Shown here piece by piece: positions 45,383 through 55,735 of a stretch of DNA of 64,000 bases. The stretch lies in the NCBI GenBank assembly GCA_024639885.1, contig JAHEGD010000005.1:92295-156294 (forward strand), given 5' to 3'. The notes under the pieces were generated by a model. It saw only the letters and a program-made list of their open reading frames with translations, searched no databases and was not told the origin of the DNA. Every line of letters starts with the position of its first letter. Positions within the stretch are counted from its first letter, which is position 1. The position numbers and the translations under genes were made by a program. The DNA comes from Porticoccaceae bacterium. GTDB taxonomy: Bacteria > Pseudomonadota > Gammaproteobacteria > Pseudomonadales > Porticoccaceae.

Positions 45383-45933
45383 ATTAACTCACGTTCTGTG
45401 GCGATGTAGTGCAGCGGGATGTCCCACGCTTGGGGGGTGATTTTAGCAACTTCTTGGCCGCTGTGGGCGAGCCCGACGGTGATGGTGGTGGCGCTCAGCG
45501 CAGCCAGCGCGCGGTCGTAGTAGCCGCCGCCCATGCCGATCCGCTGGCCGCTGCGATCAAACCCGACCAGCGGTACGACCACCACGTCGCAGTCGGCCAG
45601 TGGCTGGCAGTGGCGCGGCTCGGCCGGCTCTAGGATACCGTAGCGGTTGGCGACCAGCGCGCTGTCGGCGCGGTAGCGCGCCCACTGCAGGGTGTGCGCC
45701 GCGCCGACCACCGGTAGCAGGCAGGTGACGCCGCGCCGCAGGCAGTCGGCAAGCAGTGGCTGCGGGTCGAGCTCGCCGTCGCTGGCGGTGTAGAGTGCCA
45801 CGCAGCGGCTGCGCTGCAGCCAATCGGCCGCGCTCAGCTGCGCCGCTGCGGCGCTGGCGTTGTGGCGTTGGCTGGTGGCCGGCAGGGCGCGGCGCAGGGC
45901 GCGCAATTCGGCGCGCAGAGAGGCAGTCGACAT
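45364..45933 (-). CDS. fau: 5-formyltetrahydrofolate cyclo-ligase
   Basis: Recycles 5-formyl-THF to methenyl-THF. The ATG at 45933 gives 189 residues (MSTASLRAELRALRRAL), the usual N-terminus; the frame is open to 45981 but that runs into the 6S RNA. Substrate and ATP motifs VALYTASDGELDPQPLL, VVVVPLVGFDRSGQRIGMGGGYYDRAL are present. It is directly downstream of the 6S RNA gene, exactly as ygfA in E. coli, and overlaps pyk. Confidence 0.93.
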   Translation of the reverse strand: MSTASLRAELRALRRALPATSQRHNASAAAAQLSAADWLQRSRCVALYTASDGELDPQPLLADCLRRGVTCLLPVVGAAHTLQWARYRADSALVANRYGILEPAEPRHCQPLADCDVVVVPLVGFDRSGQRIGMGGGYYDRALAALSATTITVGLAHSGQEVAKITPQAWDIPLHYIATERELICAKPR

Positions 45934-45955
45934 GGTGGTGGCACTGTGTGGAATA

Positions 45956-46125
45956 AGAGCCCAAGGTGCCGCTGTCGGCATGGCCTTGAACCGAAAGGTT
46001 CAAGGGGGCGACGCAGGGAGTGCTTCAGGCTTTCCGTCGAGCGGACATGCACAACAGCTCTCACGCAGCGAGGCCGGGTAAAAAGTATCGGCTCAAGGAC
46101 TTCGCGACTGGCCAACACCCCAGGT
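45956..46125 (-). ncRNA. ssrS: 6S RNA
   Basis: RNA of about 170 nt that binds sigma-70 RNA polymerase in stationary phase. Read leftward it shows the conserved 5' arm with CTTGAGCCGATA, a variable apical bulge, and the 3' arm with the hallmark hairpin CCTTGAACctttcGGTTCAAGG. The ends close by pairing CCTGGGGTG (46124-46116) with CACCTTGGG (45968-45960). A TAGACT -10 element ends 7 bases upstream of the proposed start; the ends are uncertain by about 5 bases. It lies between zapA and fau, as in E. coli. Confidence 0.9.
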
Positions 46126-46185
46126 AGCCAAAGTCTAGCACAGCGCGCCGCCGACGCGACAGCGGCGCTGCGGTTTTTGTCGCGG

Positions 46186-46470
46186 CTAGCTAAACCGCTC
46201 CAGCGCTTGGTCGATGCGCGCTTCAACGCTGTCGAGCAGCTCGCTGTGGGCGGCGCTGTCGTCGGCTTGGCAGGCGAGTAGCTCGTAGGCGAGGTTGAGC
46301 GCGGTCATCACCGCGATGCGGTCGAGGCCGATGATCGCGCCGCTGCGGCGCACCTCTAGCATCTTGCTGTTGAGTAGCTCGGCGGAGCGCTCGAGCGCGG
46401 GCCGGTCCTCTGGCTTACAGGCGACCTGATACTCTTTATCGAGAATCTTAATTTTTAACGAGTCGCTCAT
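46186..46470 (-). CDS. zapA: Cell division protein ZapA
   Basis: Small FtsZ-bundling protein at the division ring. The 94 residues begin with the globular part LKIKILDKEYQVACKPEDRPALERSAELLN and end in an amphipathic coiled coil. The family pattern K-I-L-D-K-E-Y is clear. It lies 8 bases after the ZapB-like gene and directly upstream of 6S RNA and fau on the minus strand. Confidence 0.93.
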   Translation of the reverse strand: MSDSLKIKILDKEYQVACKPEDRPALERSAELLNSKMLEVRRSGAIIGLDRIAVMTALNLAYELLACQADDSAAHSELLDSVEARIDQALERFS

Positions 46471-46477
46471 ACTGCAC

Positions 46478-46684
46478 CTACTGGTCGGCGTTGAGGCTGC
46501 GCAGCCGGTTGATCATCAGCTCGATCTTCTGCCGCGCCAGCTCGTTCTGCTCGGTCAGCTGGCTGCGCTCGGTCAGCAGCGCAGCCTGACGGTCGAGCAG
46601 CTGCTGGTTGTCGCGCTGCATCTGATCGCAGAGCGCTACCAAGCGGTCGAGCTTTTCCAGTAAACGGTGGTCGGGGGCGGTCAT
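46478..46684 (-). CDS. ZapB-like coiled-coil protein (TIGR02449 type)
   Basis: A 68-residue protein that is one continuous coiled coil with regular heptads (LEKLDRLVALCDQMQRDNQQLL through RQKIELMINRL). This matches the TIGR02449 family found immediately upstream of zapA in Pseudomonas and relatives. By position and shape it is a probable partner of ZapA in FtsZ-ring assembly, but that is inference. Starts at the ATG at 46684, divergent from ygfB. Confidence 0.85.
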   Translation of the reverse strand: MTAPDHRLLEKLDRLVALCDQMQRDNQQLLDRQAALLTERSQLTEQNELARQKIELMINRLRSLNADQ

Positions 46685-46847
46685 CGGGTTGCGGTAGCCA
46701 GTCTGTTGAGCGGAATAGTTGCGGCGGTGACAAGCACCGTTACGGCACTATAGAGCGCCGCTGTAGGCGGGTCAATCGCCGTGCAGCGGCGCTGCAACGG
46801 TGCTAGGATAGCGGCGCATAGACCTTTGAAAATAAGCGGAGCCGGGC

Positions 46848-47390
46848 GTGGATTTTGAACAGATAGAAGCGATGTTTTACGAGCTGCGGGTGGACTCCTC
46901 GCCCTCTGCCTACCACGGCTTTTTATGTGGCCGGATCGCTGCCGGTGCCGCTACGATCGATGAATTGGTGGCGCTCTCGAGCGACTGGCTGACGCTCGAC
47001 GAGGAGCGCGCCGCGGCCGCCGACGACCCGCTGCGCGATTTGATTGCGGTGGTGGTTGAGGGGGTCTCAGACAACGGCTTCAGCTTTCAGCTACTACTGC
47101 CCAGCGAAGAGCTGCCGCTGGCCGAGCGGCTGTCGGCGACCGGCGAGTGGTGTGGGGCATTTCTGTCCGGTGTCGGCGAGGGGCTCGGCGGCGCCTTTAA
47201 TGTCACCGAAGAGGGCCGCGAGGCGCTTGAGGATCTGGCCGCTATCGCCCAAGTGTCGACCGACCTGCAGGGCGATGACGACGAAGAGCGCGACTACGTC
47301 GAGCTCTGCGAATACATCCGGGTAGCCGTGCAGCTGCTCTATGACGACCTGCGTGGCAGCGATCAGCCGCCCGCGCCGACCATTCACTAA
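46848..47390 (+). CDS. ygfB: UPF0149 family protein YgfB
   Basis: A 180-residue acidic helical protein. The N-terminus SPSAYHGFLCGRIAAG is the UPF0149 signature, and the C-terminal half contains AEWCGAFLSGVGEGLGG-type and EEGREALEDLAAIAQ blocks typical of the family. The GTG start at 46848 has no in-frame ATG nearby. In Pseudomonas YgfB has been linked to regulation of the ampDh3 peptidoglycan amidase; no role is visible here. It precedes pepP by only 2 bases and belongs to the ygfB-pepP-ubiH-ubiI operon. Confidence 0.92.
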   Translation: MDFEQIEAMFYELRVDSSPSAYHGFLCGRIAAGAATIDELVALSSDWLTLDEERAAAADDPLRDLIAVVVEGVSDNGFSFQLLLPSEELPLAERLSATGEWCGAFLSGVGEGLGGAFNVTEEGREALEDLAAIAQVSTDLQGDDDEERDYVELCEYIRVAVQLLYDDLRGSDQPPAPTIH

Positions 47391-47392
47391 CC

Positions 47393-48721
47393 GTGGCCGC
47401 AGCGATGATAACCCCCCGAGAGTACGCCGCGCGCCGCCGCGACCTGATGGCGATGATGGTCCCCAACAGTATTGCGATTGTCGCCGCAGCACCGCAGGCG
47501 GTGCGCTCGCGCGATACCCACTACCCCTATAAACAGTCGACCAATCTCAGCTACCTGACCGGTTTCCCGGAGCCGGAGGCGGTGCTGGTGTTGATACCCG
47601 GCCGCGGCCAGGGTGAGTGCGTGCTGTTCTGCCGCGAAAAAGACCCGCTGCGCGAAACCTGGGACGGCTTTCGCTACGGCCAGCGCGGCGCGGTCAGCGA
47701 GTTTGGAATGGACGACGCGTTTCCGTTTAGCGACCTAGACGAGCTGCTGCCGGCGATGCTCGAAGGGCGCTCGCGGGTCTATTTTGCGCTCGGCAAAGAG
47801 CCCGACTTCGACCGCCAGCTGTTCAGTTATGTCAAACAGATCGGCGAGCAGCAGCGCCGCGGCGCGGTGCCGCCGGGGGAGTTTGTTGACCTCGACCACA
47901 CCCTCGATGAGATGCGCTTGATTAAATCGGCCGCCGAGCTGCGGCTGATGCGCAAGGCTGCGACCATCTCTGCCGAGGCCCACTGCCTGGCGATGCGGCG
48001 CAGCCGCCCGGGGCTCTACGAGTACCAGTTGCAGGCGACTATAGAGCACCACTTTGCCGACAGCGGGGCCAGCGCACCGGCTTACACCTCGATCGTCGGC
48101 GGCGGCAACAACGGCTGTACACTGCACTACATTGAAAACCGCGCGCCGCTGGTCGACGGCGAACTGGTGTTGATCGATGCCGGCTGCGAGTACGCCAACT
48201 ACGCCGCCGACATCACCCGCACCTTCCCGGTCAACGGCAAGTTCAGCCGCGAGCAGGCCGCCATCTACGACTTGGTGCTGGCCGCCAACAACGCCGCCAT
48301 TAAAGCGATCCGGGTCGGCAAACCCTACAGTGTCAGCAACGAGGTGACCGTCGAGGTGATCACCCAGGGGCTGGTCGATCTGGGTATTCTCGACGGCGAG
48401 GTCAACGAGCTGATCGAGCGCGGCGCCCACCGCGACTACTATATGCACAGCGCCGGCCACTGGCTGGGGATGGACGTGCACGATGTCGGCGACTACAAGA
48501 TTGATGGCCAGTGGCGCGAGTTTGAGGCCGGCATGGTGCTGACGGTAGAGCCGGGCATCTACATCACCGCCGCCGATCGCGCCGTCGACCCCAAGTGGCG
48601 CGGCATCGCAGTGCGCATCGAGGACAACATTATTGTTAAAAACCGCGGTGTCGAGAATATTACCCGCGGTGTGCCGGTAGAGCGCGCCGAGATCGAAAAA
48701 CTGATGCGCGCCAAACGCTGA
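47393..48721 (+). CDS. pepP: Xaa-Pro aminopeptidase PepP
   Basis: Dimanganese pita-bread enzyme that removes an N-terminal residue before proline. 442 residues starting at a GTG (47393), or 438 from an ATG at 47405. The metal ligands appear in LIDAGCEYANYAADITRTFPVNGKF (two Asp), HSAGHWLGMDVHD (His), LTVEPGIYI and RIEDNI (two Glu). The N-terminal domain has NLSYLTGFPEPEAVLVL. Follows ygfB and overlaps ubiH by one base. Confidence 0.97.
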   Translation: MAAAMITPREYAARRRDLMAMMVPNSIAIVAAAPQAVRSRDTHYPYKQSTNLSYLTGFPEPEAVLVLIPGRGQGECVLFCREKDPLRETWDGFRYGQRGAVSEFGMDDAFPFSDLDELLPAMLEGRSRVYFALGKEPDFDRQLFSYVKQIGEQQRRGAVPPGEFVDLDHTLDEMRLIKSAAELRLMRKAATISAEAHCLAMRRSRPGLYEYQLQATIEHHFADSGASAPAYTSIVGGGNNGCTLHYIENRAPLVDGELVLIDAGCEYANYAADITRTFPVNGKFSREQAAIYDLVLAANNAAIKAIRVGKPYSVSNEVTVEVITQGLVDLGILDGEVNELIERGAHRDYYMHSAGHWLGMDVHDVGDYKIDGQWREFEAGMVLTVEPGIYITAADRAVDPKWRGIAVRIEDNIIVKNRGVENITRGVPVERAEIEKLMRAKR

Positions 48722-49947
48722 TGGCAGCGCCGGCGGTCGACGTTGCGATCGTGGGCGGCGGGCTGGTCGGCTCGCTGTTGGCGCTCAGTTTGGTCAACCA
48801 GGGCCGGCAGCTGGCTGCTGGCGGCCGCTCGGCGTGGCGTATCGCGGTGCTCGACAGCGCCGCGCCAGCGGCGCCGGAGAGCAGCGACGGGCCGCTAGCG
48901 GGGCGCTCGACCGCACTCAGTGAATCGAGCCGCCAGCTGTTTGCCGCGCTCGGCCTCTGGGGGCAGATCGAGCCGCTCTGCACCCCGATCGAAACGATCC
49001 ATGTCAGCGAGCGCGGCTCGTACGGTATTACCCGGCTGGCCGCCGTCGACAGCCAGCTCGATGCATTTGGCTATGTGGTAGAGAACCAGCCGCTGCTGGC
49101 GCTGCTCCACCGCCAGCTGGCTGGCGCCGACATCGACTGGTTGGCGCCGTGCCAAGTTGACCGGCTGACGGTGGGCCGCACCGCGCAGCGGCTGACGCTC
49201 GACAGCGGCAGCCTCGACGCCGGGCTGGTGGTCAGTGCCGAGGGCAGTGGCGCGGCGCTGGCTGCTCAGCTGGGTATTGTCAGCGAGCGGTCCGGCTACG
49301 GCCAGCAGGCGATTGTCGCCAACCTAGCGCTCGCCGAGCCGCACCGCGGCATCGCCTACGAGCGCTTTGACCGGCCCGGGCCGATGGCCCTGCTGCCGCT
49401 GCCAGACAGCGCCGGGGTGCACCGCGCGGCGCTGGTCTGGACCCATCCCGAGGGCGCACAGCAGCACTGGCTGAACGCCAGCGACGAGGAGTTTTGTGCC
49501 GAAATTGAACGCTGCTTCGGCGAGCGGATCGGCGCTGTCCGCGGTGTCGGTAGGCGGCTGGCGTTTCCGCTGGCACTGCAGCGCGCCAGCGAGCAGGTGC
49601 GCCGCGGTGTGGCGGTGGTCGGCAATGCCGCCCACACCCTGCACCCGGTTGCCGGGCAGGGTTTTAATCTGTCGCTGCGCGATGTTGCGGCGCTCGCGCA
49701 AGAGCTATTGGCCGGCCGTCTGGCCGGTGCCGCGCCCGGCGAACTGAGCGTGCTGCAGCGCTACGCCGACCGCCAGCAGAGCGACCAGAGCCAGACGATC
49801 GCCTTCAGCGACCTGCTGCCGAAGCTGTTTGCCAGCCGCTGGCCGGCGGTCGCCGGTGGGCGCCGCGCCGGCTTGGTGGCGATGGAGCTGCTGCCGCCGC
49901 TGCGCCAGCGCTTTGCCGCCTTTGGTATGGGCAGCGACCGGGGGTGA
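48721..49947 (+). CDS. ubiH: Ubiquinone-biosynthesis FAD hydroxylase UbiH
   Basis: Flavoprotein monooxygenase of 408 residues acting in ubiquinone ring hydroxylation. FAD signatures: VDVAIVGGGLVGSLLALSL at the N-terminus, GRSTALSESSRQLF, and the second FAD motif VGNAAHTLHPVAGQGFNLSLRD. The UbiH assignment rather than UbiI/UbiF rests on gene order (pepP-ubiH-ubiI) and the short QTIAFSD tail block. ATG overlaps the pepP stop (TGATG) and is followed after 3 bases by ubiI. Confidence 0.93.
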   Translation: MAAPAVDVAIVGGGLVGSLLALSLVNQGRQLAAGGRSAWRIAVLDSAAPAAPESSDGPLAGRSTALSESSRQLFAALGLWGQIEPLCTPIETIHVSERGSYGITRLAAVDSQLDAFGYVVENQPLLALLHRQLAGADIDWLAPCQVDRLTVGRTAQRLTLDSGSLDAGLVVSAEGSGAALAAQLGIVSERSGYGQQAIVANLALAEPHRGIAYERFDRPGPMALLPLPDSAGVHRAALVWTHPEGAQQHWLNASDEEFCAEIERCFGERIGAVRGVGRRLAFPLALQRASEQVRRGVAVVGNAAHTLHPVAGQGFNLSLRDVAALAQELLAGRLAGAAPGELSVLQRYADRQQSDQSQTIAFSDLLPKLFASRWPAVAGGRRAGLVAMELLPPLRQRFAAFGMGSDRG

Positions 49948-49950
49948 GCG

Positions 49951-51153
49951 ATGTCGATTAGCAGTGAGCCGTACGCGGTTGCGGTGGTCGGCGCCGGCGT
50001 GGTCGGCTCGGCGGCGGCGCTGGCGCTGGCCGAGCTCGGCCTGTCGGTGGTGTTGGTCGAGGCGCGCGCCGCGCAGCCGGTGGTCGCCGACTCCGGTTAC
50101 GACCCTCGGGTGATGGCGCTCAACGGCAGCTCGCGGCAGCTGCTCGAGCAGCTCGGGGTCTGGCCGCTGATCGGTGCCGGCCATATCACCGGCTACCAGA
50201 CTATGAAGGTCTGGGACGGCGATGGCAGTGGCCATGTAGAGTTTAATGCGGCCCAGATGGGGCTTGCCGAGCTGGGTGCGATCGTCGAGCAGCAGCCGCT
50301 GCTGGACGCCCTGCAGCAGCGTTTGGCCGCCGCTGGGGTCTGTGTCGAGCGACCGGCCAGCGTGGTTGCCGCAGCGCGCCGCGAAGGTGTTATGCAGTTG
50401 CAGCTGGCCAATGGCCGCAGTATTGCCGCGGCGCTGCTGGTGGCCGCCGACGGCGCCCAGTCGCCGTTGCGCGAGCGGCTCGGGTTTGCGACCCGCAGCT
50501 GGAGCTACGGCCAAGATGCAATCATCACCACACTGACCACCAGCCGCCCGCACGGCGCCACCGCCTACCAGCGCTTTACCGCGCACGGGCCGCTGGCACT
50601 GTTGCCGCTCGGCGGCGCCGATCAGCGCCACTGCTCACTGGTCTGGTCGCAGAGCAGCGCCGAGGCGGCGCGCTTGATGGCGCTCGACGACGGCGACTTC
50701 TGTCGCGAGCTCACGCTGGCCAGCGAGCAGACGCTGGGTGTTGTCAGCGGCTGCGATCGCCGCTACCGGGTGGCGCTAACCCAGCGCCACGCCATCGATT
50801 ATGTGCAGCCCAATGTCGCCCTGATCGGCGACGCCGCCCACGCCATTCACCCGCTGGCCGGCCAAGGGGTCAACTTGGGTTTTAAAGATGTCGCTGCGCT
50901 GGCGACCACGGTCGGCCAATTTATCGCCGCCGGGGGTGCGCCGGCCGGGCTCGGCGATGCGGCACTGCTGGGCCGCTACCAGCGCCGCCGTCAGCCAGAT
51001 AACTTGGCGACGATGGCGGCGATGGAGGGGCTCAAGCGGCTGTTCGGCAGCGCCAACCCAGTGCTGCGGCTGGCCCGCAACTGGGGGTTGAACCAGTTTG
51101 ACCGCGCCGAGCTGGTGAAACAGTGGGTGGTGCGTGCCGCCGCCGGCGAATAA
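49951..51153 (+). CDS. ubiI: FAD-dependent hydroxylase UbiI/VisC
   Basis: Second flavoprotein hydroxylase of ubiquinone synthesis, 400 residues. Motifs: VAVVGAGVVGSAAALALAELG, DPRVMALNGSSRQLLEQLG, MKVWDGDGSGHVEF (typical of the UbiI/VisC branch) and LIGDAAHAIHPLAGQGVNLGFKDV. It closes the ygfB-pepP-ubiH-ubiI operon and converges on the methyltransferase gene with 6 bases between. With coq7 elsewhere in the window, three ring hydroxylases are accounted for. Confidence 0.92.
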   Translation: MSISSEPYAVAVVGAGVVGSAAALALAELGLSVVLVEARAAQPVVADSGYDPRVMALNGSSRQLLEQLGVWPLIGAGHITGYQTMKVWDGDGSGHVEFNAAQMGLAELGAIVEQQPLLDALQQRLAAAGVCVERPASVVAAARREGVMQLQLANGRSIAAALLVAADGAQSPLRERLGFATRSWSYGQDAIITTLTTSRPHGATAYQRFTAHGPLALLPLGGADQRHCSLVWSQSSAEAARLMALDDGDFCRELTLASEQTLGVVSGCDRRYRVALTQRHAIDYVQPNVALIGDAAHAIHPLAGQGVNLGFKDVAALATTVGQFIAAGGAPAGLGDAALLGRYQRRRQPDNLATMAAMEGLKRLFGSANPVLRLARNWGLNQFDRAELVKQWVVRAAAGE

Positions 51154-51159
51154 CGGCGG

Positions 51160-52227
51160 CTACTGCCAGAGCTGAAACAGCACAAATCCTTCGGCGCGCT
51201 GCATTGCCGCGCACTTTAAGCGGCCCGCCGCAGCGCGCTCTAGCGGTACAAATTCGTTGACCACAAACAGCGCCGTGCCACCGCGGCTGAGCAGTCGCGC
51301 GGTCGCCGCGACAAACCGCTCGGTGAGTCCGCCGTCGACCGCAAAACCTTGGTGAAAGGGCGGGTTACAGAGAATGGTGTCAAACGGCTCGCTGAGGCTG
51401 TCGGCGGCGTCGGCGGCAACCAAGGTGACTGCCGCCTGCTGCGCGGCTGACAGCTGGCCTAGGTTGGCGCGCGCAGCCAGCAGCGCGGTGGCGCTGTTGT
51501 CGGTGAGGGTCGCCGCGATCGGCGCGGCGAGCCCAGCCAGTGCAGTGACGCCGAGGTAGCCGTAGCCACAGCCGAGATCGAGCAGCCGCTGCGGCGCGGC
51601 CAGCTCGCCGCTGGCGAGCAGCTGTCGCCAGTGGTTGATCAGCAGCTCGCTGCCGCGGTCGATCTTTTGCCAGCCGAAGATGCCCGGTTTGCTCTGCCAG
51701 CCCGGCGCGCCGGCTGGGCTGCGCAGCTGCGGGTAGTGTTGCGCGTCGAGCGGTGCCGCCGTGCGGCCGCTGTTGGCGAGTGCGCCGAGATAGAGCGCCG
51801 CGTGTTTTTTGAGTGGTGCGACGACGCTGTGGCTGCCGCCAAAGTGGCCAGTGGCCTGTTTGAAGTAGGTCTTAATGCCGTCTTGCTTGCCGCCACACAG
51901 CCACAGCCGGCCGCCCTCGGCGAGTGTCGCGGCCAGCGAGTTGATCAGGTGGTGGCAGAGCGGCCGCTCTTTGCTGACCCGCAGCAGTGCGCGCTCAAAG
52001 CGCTCGCCGTCGAGCGCGCTGAAATCAAAGTCGTTGAACAGCACCCGGTGACCGCCGCGGCTGGCGGCGCTGGCGATGTCGTGGCGGTTGCTGACCACGG
52101 TCGCGGCGGCGATGCTGCGCCAGTCGAAACCGGCCCAGTTCTCGTCGGCGGCGATCAGGCACGGCGGCTCGCCGCTGTGGTTGACCAGCAGCGCCAGGGC
52201 CGGGTCTAGCGGCGCTGGGCGGGCCAT
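51160..52227 (-). CDS. RsmC/RlmG-type rRNA guanine-N2 methyltransferase
   Basis: A 355-residue two-domain methyltransferase. The C-terminal catalytic half has LLDLGCGYGYLGVTALA (SAM motif) and CNPPFHQG, the NPPF motif of guanine-N2 methylation; the N-terminal half is a degenerate copy of the same fold (LWLCGGKQDGIKTYFKQA). KPGIFGWQKIDRGSELL resembles the RsmC linker. Whether it acts on 16S G1207 (RsmC) or 23S G1835 (RlmG) cannot be settled by eye. It is linked by a one-base overlap to the pseudouridine synthase gene upstream. Confidence 0.85.
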   Translation of the reverse strand: MARPAPLDPALALLVNHSGEPPCLIAADENWAGFDWRSIAAATVVSNRHDIASAASRGGHRVLFNDFDFSALDGERFERALLRVSKERPLCHHLINSLAATLAEGGRLWLCGGKQDGIKTYFKQATGHFGGSHSVVAPLKKHAALYLGALANSGRTAAPLDAQHYPQLRSPAGAPGWQSKPGIFGWQKIDRGSELLINHWRQLLASGELAAPQRLLDLGCGYGYLGVTALAGLAAPIAATLTDNSATALLAARANLGQLSAAQQAAVTLVAADAADSLSEPFDTILCNPPFHQGFAVDGGLTERFVAATARLLSRGGTALFVVNEFVPLERAAAGRLKCAAMQRAEGFVLFQLWQ

Positions 52228-52922
52228 TAGATCGCCGCGATCTCGTCGGCGCTGAGCGGCCGGTAGTCGCCCGGCTGCAGCGCTGGGTCGAGCTCGATGG
52301 TGCCGACGCGGTGGCGGTGCAGCGCGACCACCGCATTGCCGAGCGCGGCAAACATACGCTTAACCTGATGGTATTTGCCCTCGACGATCGCCAGTTGGAC
52401 GGTCGATGGGTCGATGGTGATCAGCTCGGCGGGCTTGCAGCGGCGCTTTTCACCTTCGAGAAAAATGCCTTTGGCAAACCGTTCGACCGCGGCGGCGGGG
52501 TCGCTGAGCGGCTCGGCGAGGCTGGCGTGATAGATTTTTTCGCAGCGGTTGCGCGGCGAGGTGAGGCGGTGATTCCACTGGCCGTCGTCGGTCAGCAGGA
52601 CCAGCCCGGTGGTGTCGATGTCGAGCCGGCCGGCAATCTGTAGCTCGTCGGCGCGGTGCTCGTAGATCAGCTCGACGGCAGTGGTGTGGTCGCGATCGCG
52701 GTTGGCGCAGACCACCCCAGCCGGTTTGTTGAGCATGTAGTAGCGTTGGCTCGGGGTGGCGATCGGCGCGCCGTCGACGGTCACCTGTTGGCCGTCGCCG
52801 AGCCGCTGGCCGGGGTCGCTGACGGTGCAGCCGTCGATCTCGATCAGGCCGTTCTTGACCAACCGCTTAACCTCGTTGCGCGACAGGTCGGTGGCGTTGG
52901 AGATAAACCGGTCGACGCGCAC
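52227..52922 (-). CDS. rsuA: RsuA-type 16S rRNA pseudouridine synthase
   Basis: A 231-residue enzyme with an N-terminal S4 RNA-binding domain (RFISNATDLSRNEVKRLVKNG) and the catalytic motif AGRLDIDTTGLVLLTDDG with the nucleophilic Asp, as in RsuA which modifies U516. MLNKPAGVVCANRDRDHTT and EGKYHQVKRMFAALGN complete the family pattern. I start it at the GTG at 52922, 4 bases after hemB; an open frame further upstream overlaps hemB and is not needed. It shares the unit with the RsmC/RlmG-like gene. Confidence 0.88.
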   Translation of the reverse strand: MRVDRFISNATDLSRNEVKRLVKNGLIEIDGCTVSDPGQRLGDGQQVTVDGAPIATPSQRYYMLNKPAGVVCANRDRDHTTAVELIYEHRADELQIAGRLDIDTTGLVLLTDDGQWNHRLTSPRNRCEKIYHASLAEPLSDPAAAVERFAKGIFLEGEKRRCKPAELITIDPSTVQLAIVEGKYHQVKRMFAALGNAVVALHRHRVGTIELDPALQPGDYRPLSADEIAAI

Positions 52923-52926
52923 CGGG

Positions 52927-53940
<1,014 letters not shown>

Positions 53941-53963
53941 CTACTCCGGTGGCTGGGCCGCGC

Positions 53964-55268
53964 TCACAGCGTGGCGAAGACGCGCTCGGCGGCGTCTAGG
54001 GTTTGGTTGATATCGTCGTCGCTGTGCGCGGCCGACATAAAGCCAGCCTCATACGAAGCCGGCGCCAGGTAGATACCCTCGGCCAGCATGCCGTGGAAGA
54101 ACTGGCCAAAGCGCGCGGTGTCGCACGCCATCACCTGGCTGTAGTTGACCACCTTGGGCTCATCGGTGAAGAAGAAACCCCACATAGTGCCGGCGTGGTT
54201 GGTGGTGAACGGGATGCCGGCTGCCGCGGCGCGCTCTGCCAGCCCGTCTACCAGGCGGGTGGTCTGGGCTGCCACCGGCGGCAGAAACTCGCCGTTATCG
54301 AGCAGGTTGAGGGTGGCCAGTCCGGCGGCCATCGCCACCGGGTTGCCGGACAGCGTGCCGGCCTGGTAGACCGGGCCGAGCGGAGCGATCTGCTCCATCA
54401 CCTCGCGGCGGCCGCCGAACGCGCCGACCGGCATGCCGCCGCCGATCACCTTGCCGAGCGTGATCAGATCGGGCACCACGCCATAGTAGTCGCAGGCAGT
54501 GGTCGGCCCGATCCGAAAGCCGGTCATCACCTCGTCGGAGATCATCAGTGCACCGCTGGCGTCGCAGCAGTTGCGGATGGTCTGCAAAAACCCGGGGACG
54601 GGCGGTACACAGTTCATGTTGCCGACCACCGGCTCAAAAATAATGCACGCCACCTGCTCGCCTATCTCGGCCATTAGCTGCTCGAGCGCGGCGCTGTCGT
54701 TGTAGCTGAGGGTGATGGTGTGGTCGGCCAGGCAGGCCGGCACACCCGGCGAGCTGGGCACGCCGAGGGTCAGCGCGCCGGAGCCGGCTTTTATCAGCAG
54801 TGAGTCGGAGTGGCCGTGGTAGCAGCCTTCAAACTTGACGATCTTGTCGCGGCCGGTGAAGCCGCGGGCGAGCCGGATGGCGCTCATGGTCGCCTCGGTG
54901 CCGGAGTTGACCATCCGCACCATGTCCATGCCCGGCACCATCTGGCAGACCTTGTCGGCGAGGTGGATCTCGCCGGCGGTCGGGGTGCCAAAGCTGAGCG
55001 CCTTGTCGAGCTGGGCGCGGATCGCGTCGAGCACCGCCGGGTGGCGGTGGCCGAGAATCATAGGCCCCCACGACAGCACGTAGTCGATGTAGCGGTTGCC
55101 GTCGGCGTCGTACATATAGGCACCGGTGGCGCTGTCAAAGAACAGCGGGGTGCCGCCGACCGAGCGGAAGGCGCGCACCGGTGAGTTGACGCCGCCGGGG
55201 ATGTGCACCTGGGCGTCGCTAAACAGCTGTTGTGAGCGGGTGGTGGTGTAGGGGGCTGGGTTGGACAT
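53964..55268 (-). CDS. hemL: Glutamate-1-semialdehyde 2,1-aminomutase
   Basis: PLP enzyme producing 5-aminolevulinate in the C5 haem pathway. With the ATG at 55268 it has 434 residues ([16 protein letters not shown]). [55 protein letters not shown] and the PLP lysine block [18 protein letters not shown] are all there. Its N-terminus lies inside the 3' end region of hemJ's transcript, with 22 bases between. It is 26 bases upstream of hemB. Confidence 0.97.
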   Translation of the reverse strand: MSNPAPYTTTRSQQLFSDAQVHIPGGVNSPVRAFRSVGGTPLFFDSATGAYMYDADGNRYIDYVLSWGPMILGHRHPAVLDAIRAQLDKALSFGTPTAGEIHLADKVCQMVPGMDMVRMVNSGTEATMSAIRLARGFTGRDKIVKFEGCYHGHSDSLLIKAGSGALTLGVPSSPGVPACLADHTITLSYNDSAALEQLMAEIGEQVACIIFEPVVGNMNCVPPVPGFLQTIRNCCDASGALMISDEVMTGFRIGPTTACDYYGVVPDLITLGKVIGGGMPVGAFGGRREVMEQIAPLGPVYQAGTLSGNPVAMAAGLATLNLLDNGEFLPPVAAQTTRLVDGLAERAAAAGIPFTTNHAGTMWGFFFTDEPKVVNYSQVMACDTARFGQFFHGMLAEGIYLAPASYEAGFMSAAHSDDDINQTLDAAERVFATL

Positions 55269-55290
55269 ATGCTCTCCGTTTGGGCCGGGG

Positions 55291-55722
55291 CTAGCCGGCA
55301 AAGGGTTTGACGATCACCAGAATAACGATGGCGATCAGCGCCATTACTGGCGCCTCGTTAAACCAGCGAAAGTAGATGTGGCTCTTGGTGCTGAGGCCGT
55401 CGCGCAGCTCGATCAGGTGGTGGCGGCAGATAAAGTGGTAGCCGACCAGCAGCGCCACCAGCGCGGCTTTGAGTTGGAACCAGAGCTGGCTCAGGTAGTA
55501 GTCTGGGTTGAGCGCCACCAGCCAGCTGCCGAGCGCGACGGTTACGACCATCGACGGGGTGCCGATACCGCGGTAGAGCTTGCGTTCCATGACGATAAAA
55601 CGCTCGATACTGATCTGGTCGTCGCTCATCGCGTGGTAGACAAACAGCCGCGGCAGGTAGAACAGTGCCGCAAACCAACAGATCACCGCGATCAGATGAA
55701 AGGCGAGTACCCAGCTGTACAT
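55291..55722 (-). CDS. hemJ: Protoporphyrinogen oxidase HemJ
   Basis: Four-helix integral membrane protein (143 residues) that oxidises protoporphyrinogen IX in many Gram-negatives lacking HemG or HemY. The N-terminal helix has [27 protein letters not shown] and the middle shows [18 protein letters not shown], both characteristic; conserved His and Lys residues are intact. The link with hemL and hemB on the same strand supports the haem role strongly. Confidence 0.93.
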   Translation of the reverse strand: MYSWVLAFHLIAVICWFAALFYLPRLFVYHAMSDDQISIERFIVMERKLYRGIGTPSMVVTVALGSWLVALNPDYYLSQLWFQLKAALVALLVGYHFICRHHLIELRDGLSTKSHIYFRWFNEAPVMALIAIVILVIVKPFAG

Positions 55723-55735
55723 AGAGGCTCCTCGG

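Noticed and set aside
46478..46684. Annotation as true ZapB
   Set aside because: The coiled-coil shape fits, but the family usually next to zapA in this group is the separate TIGR02449 type, so only a ZapB-like call is made.
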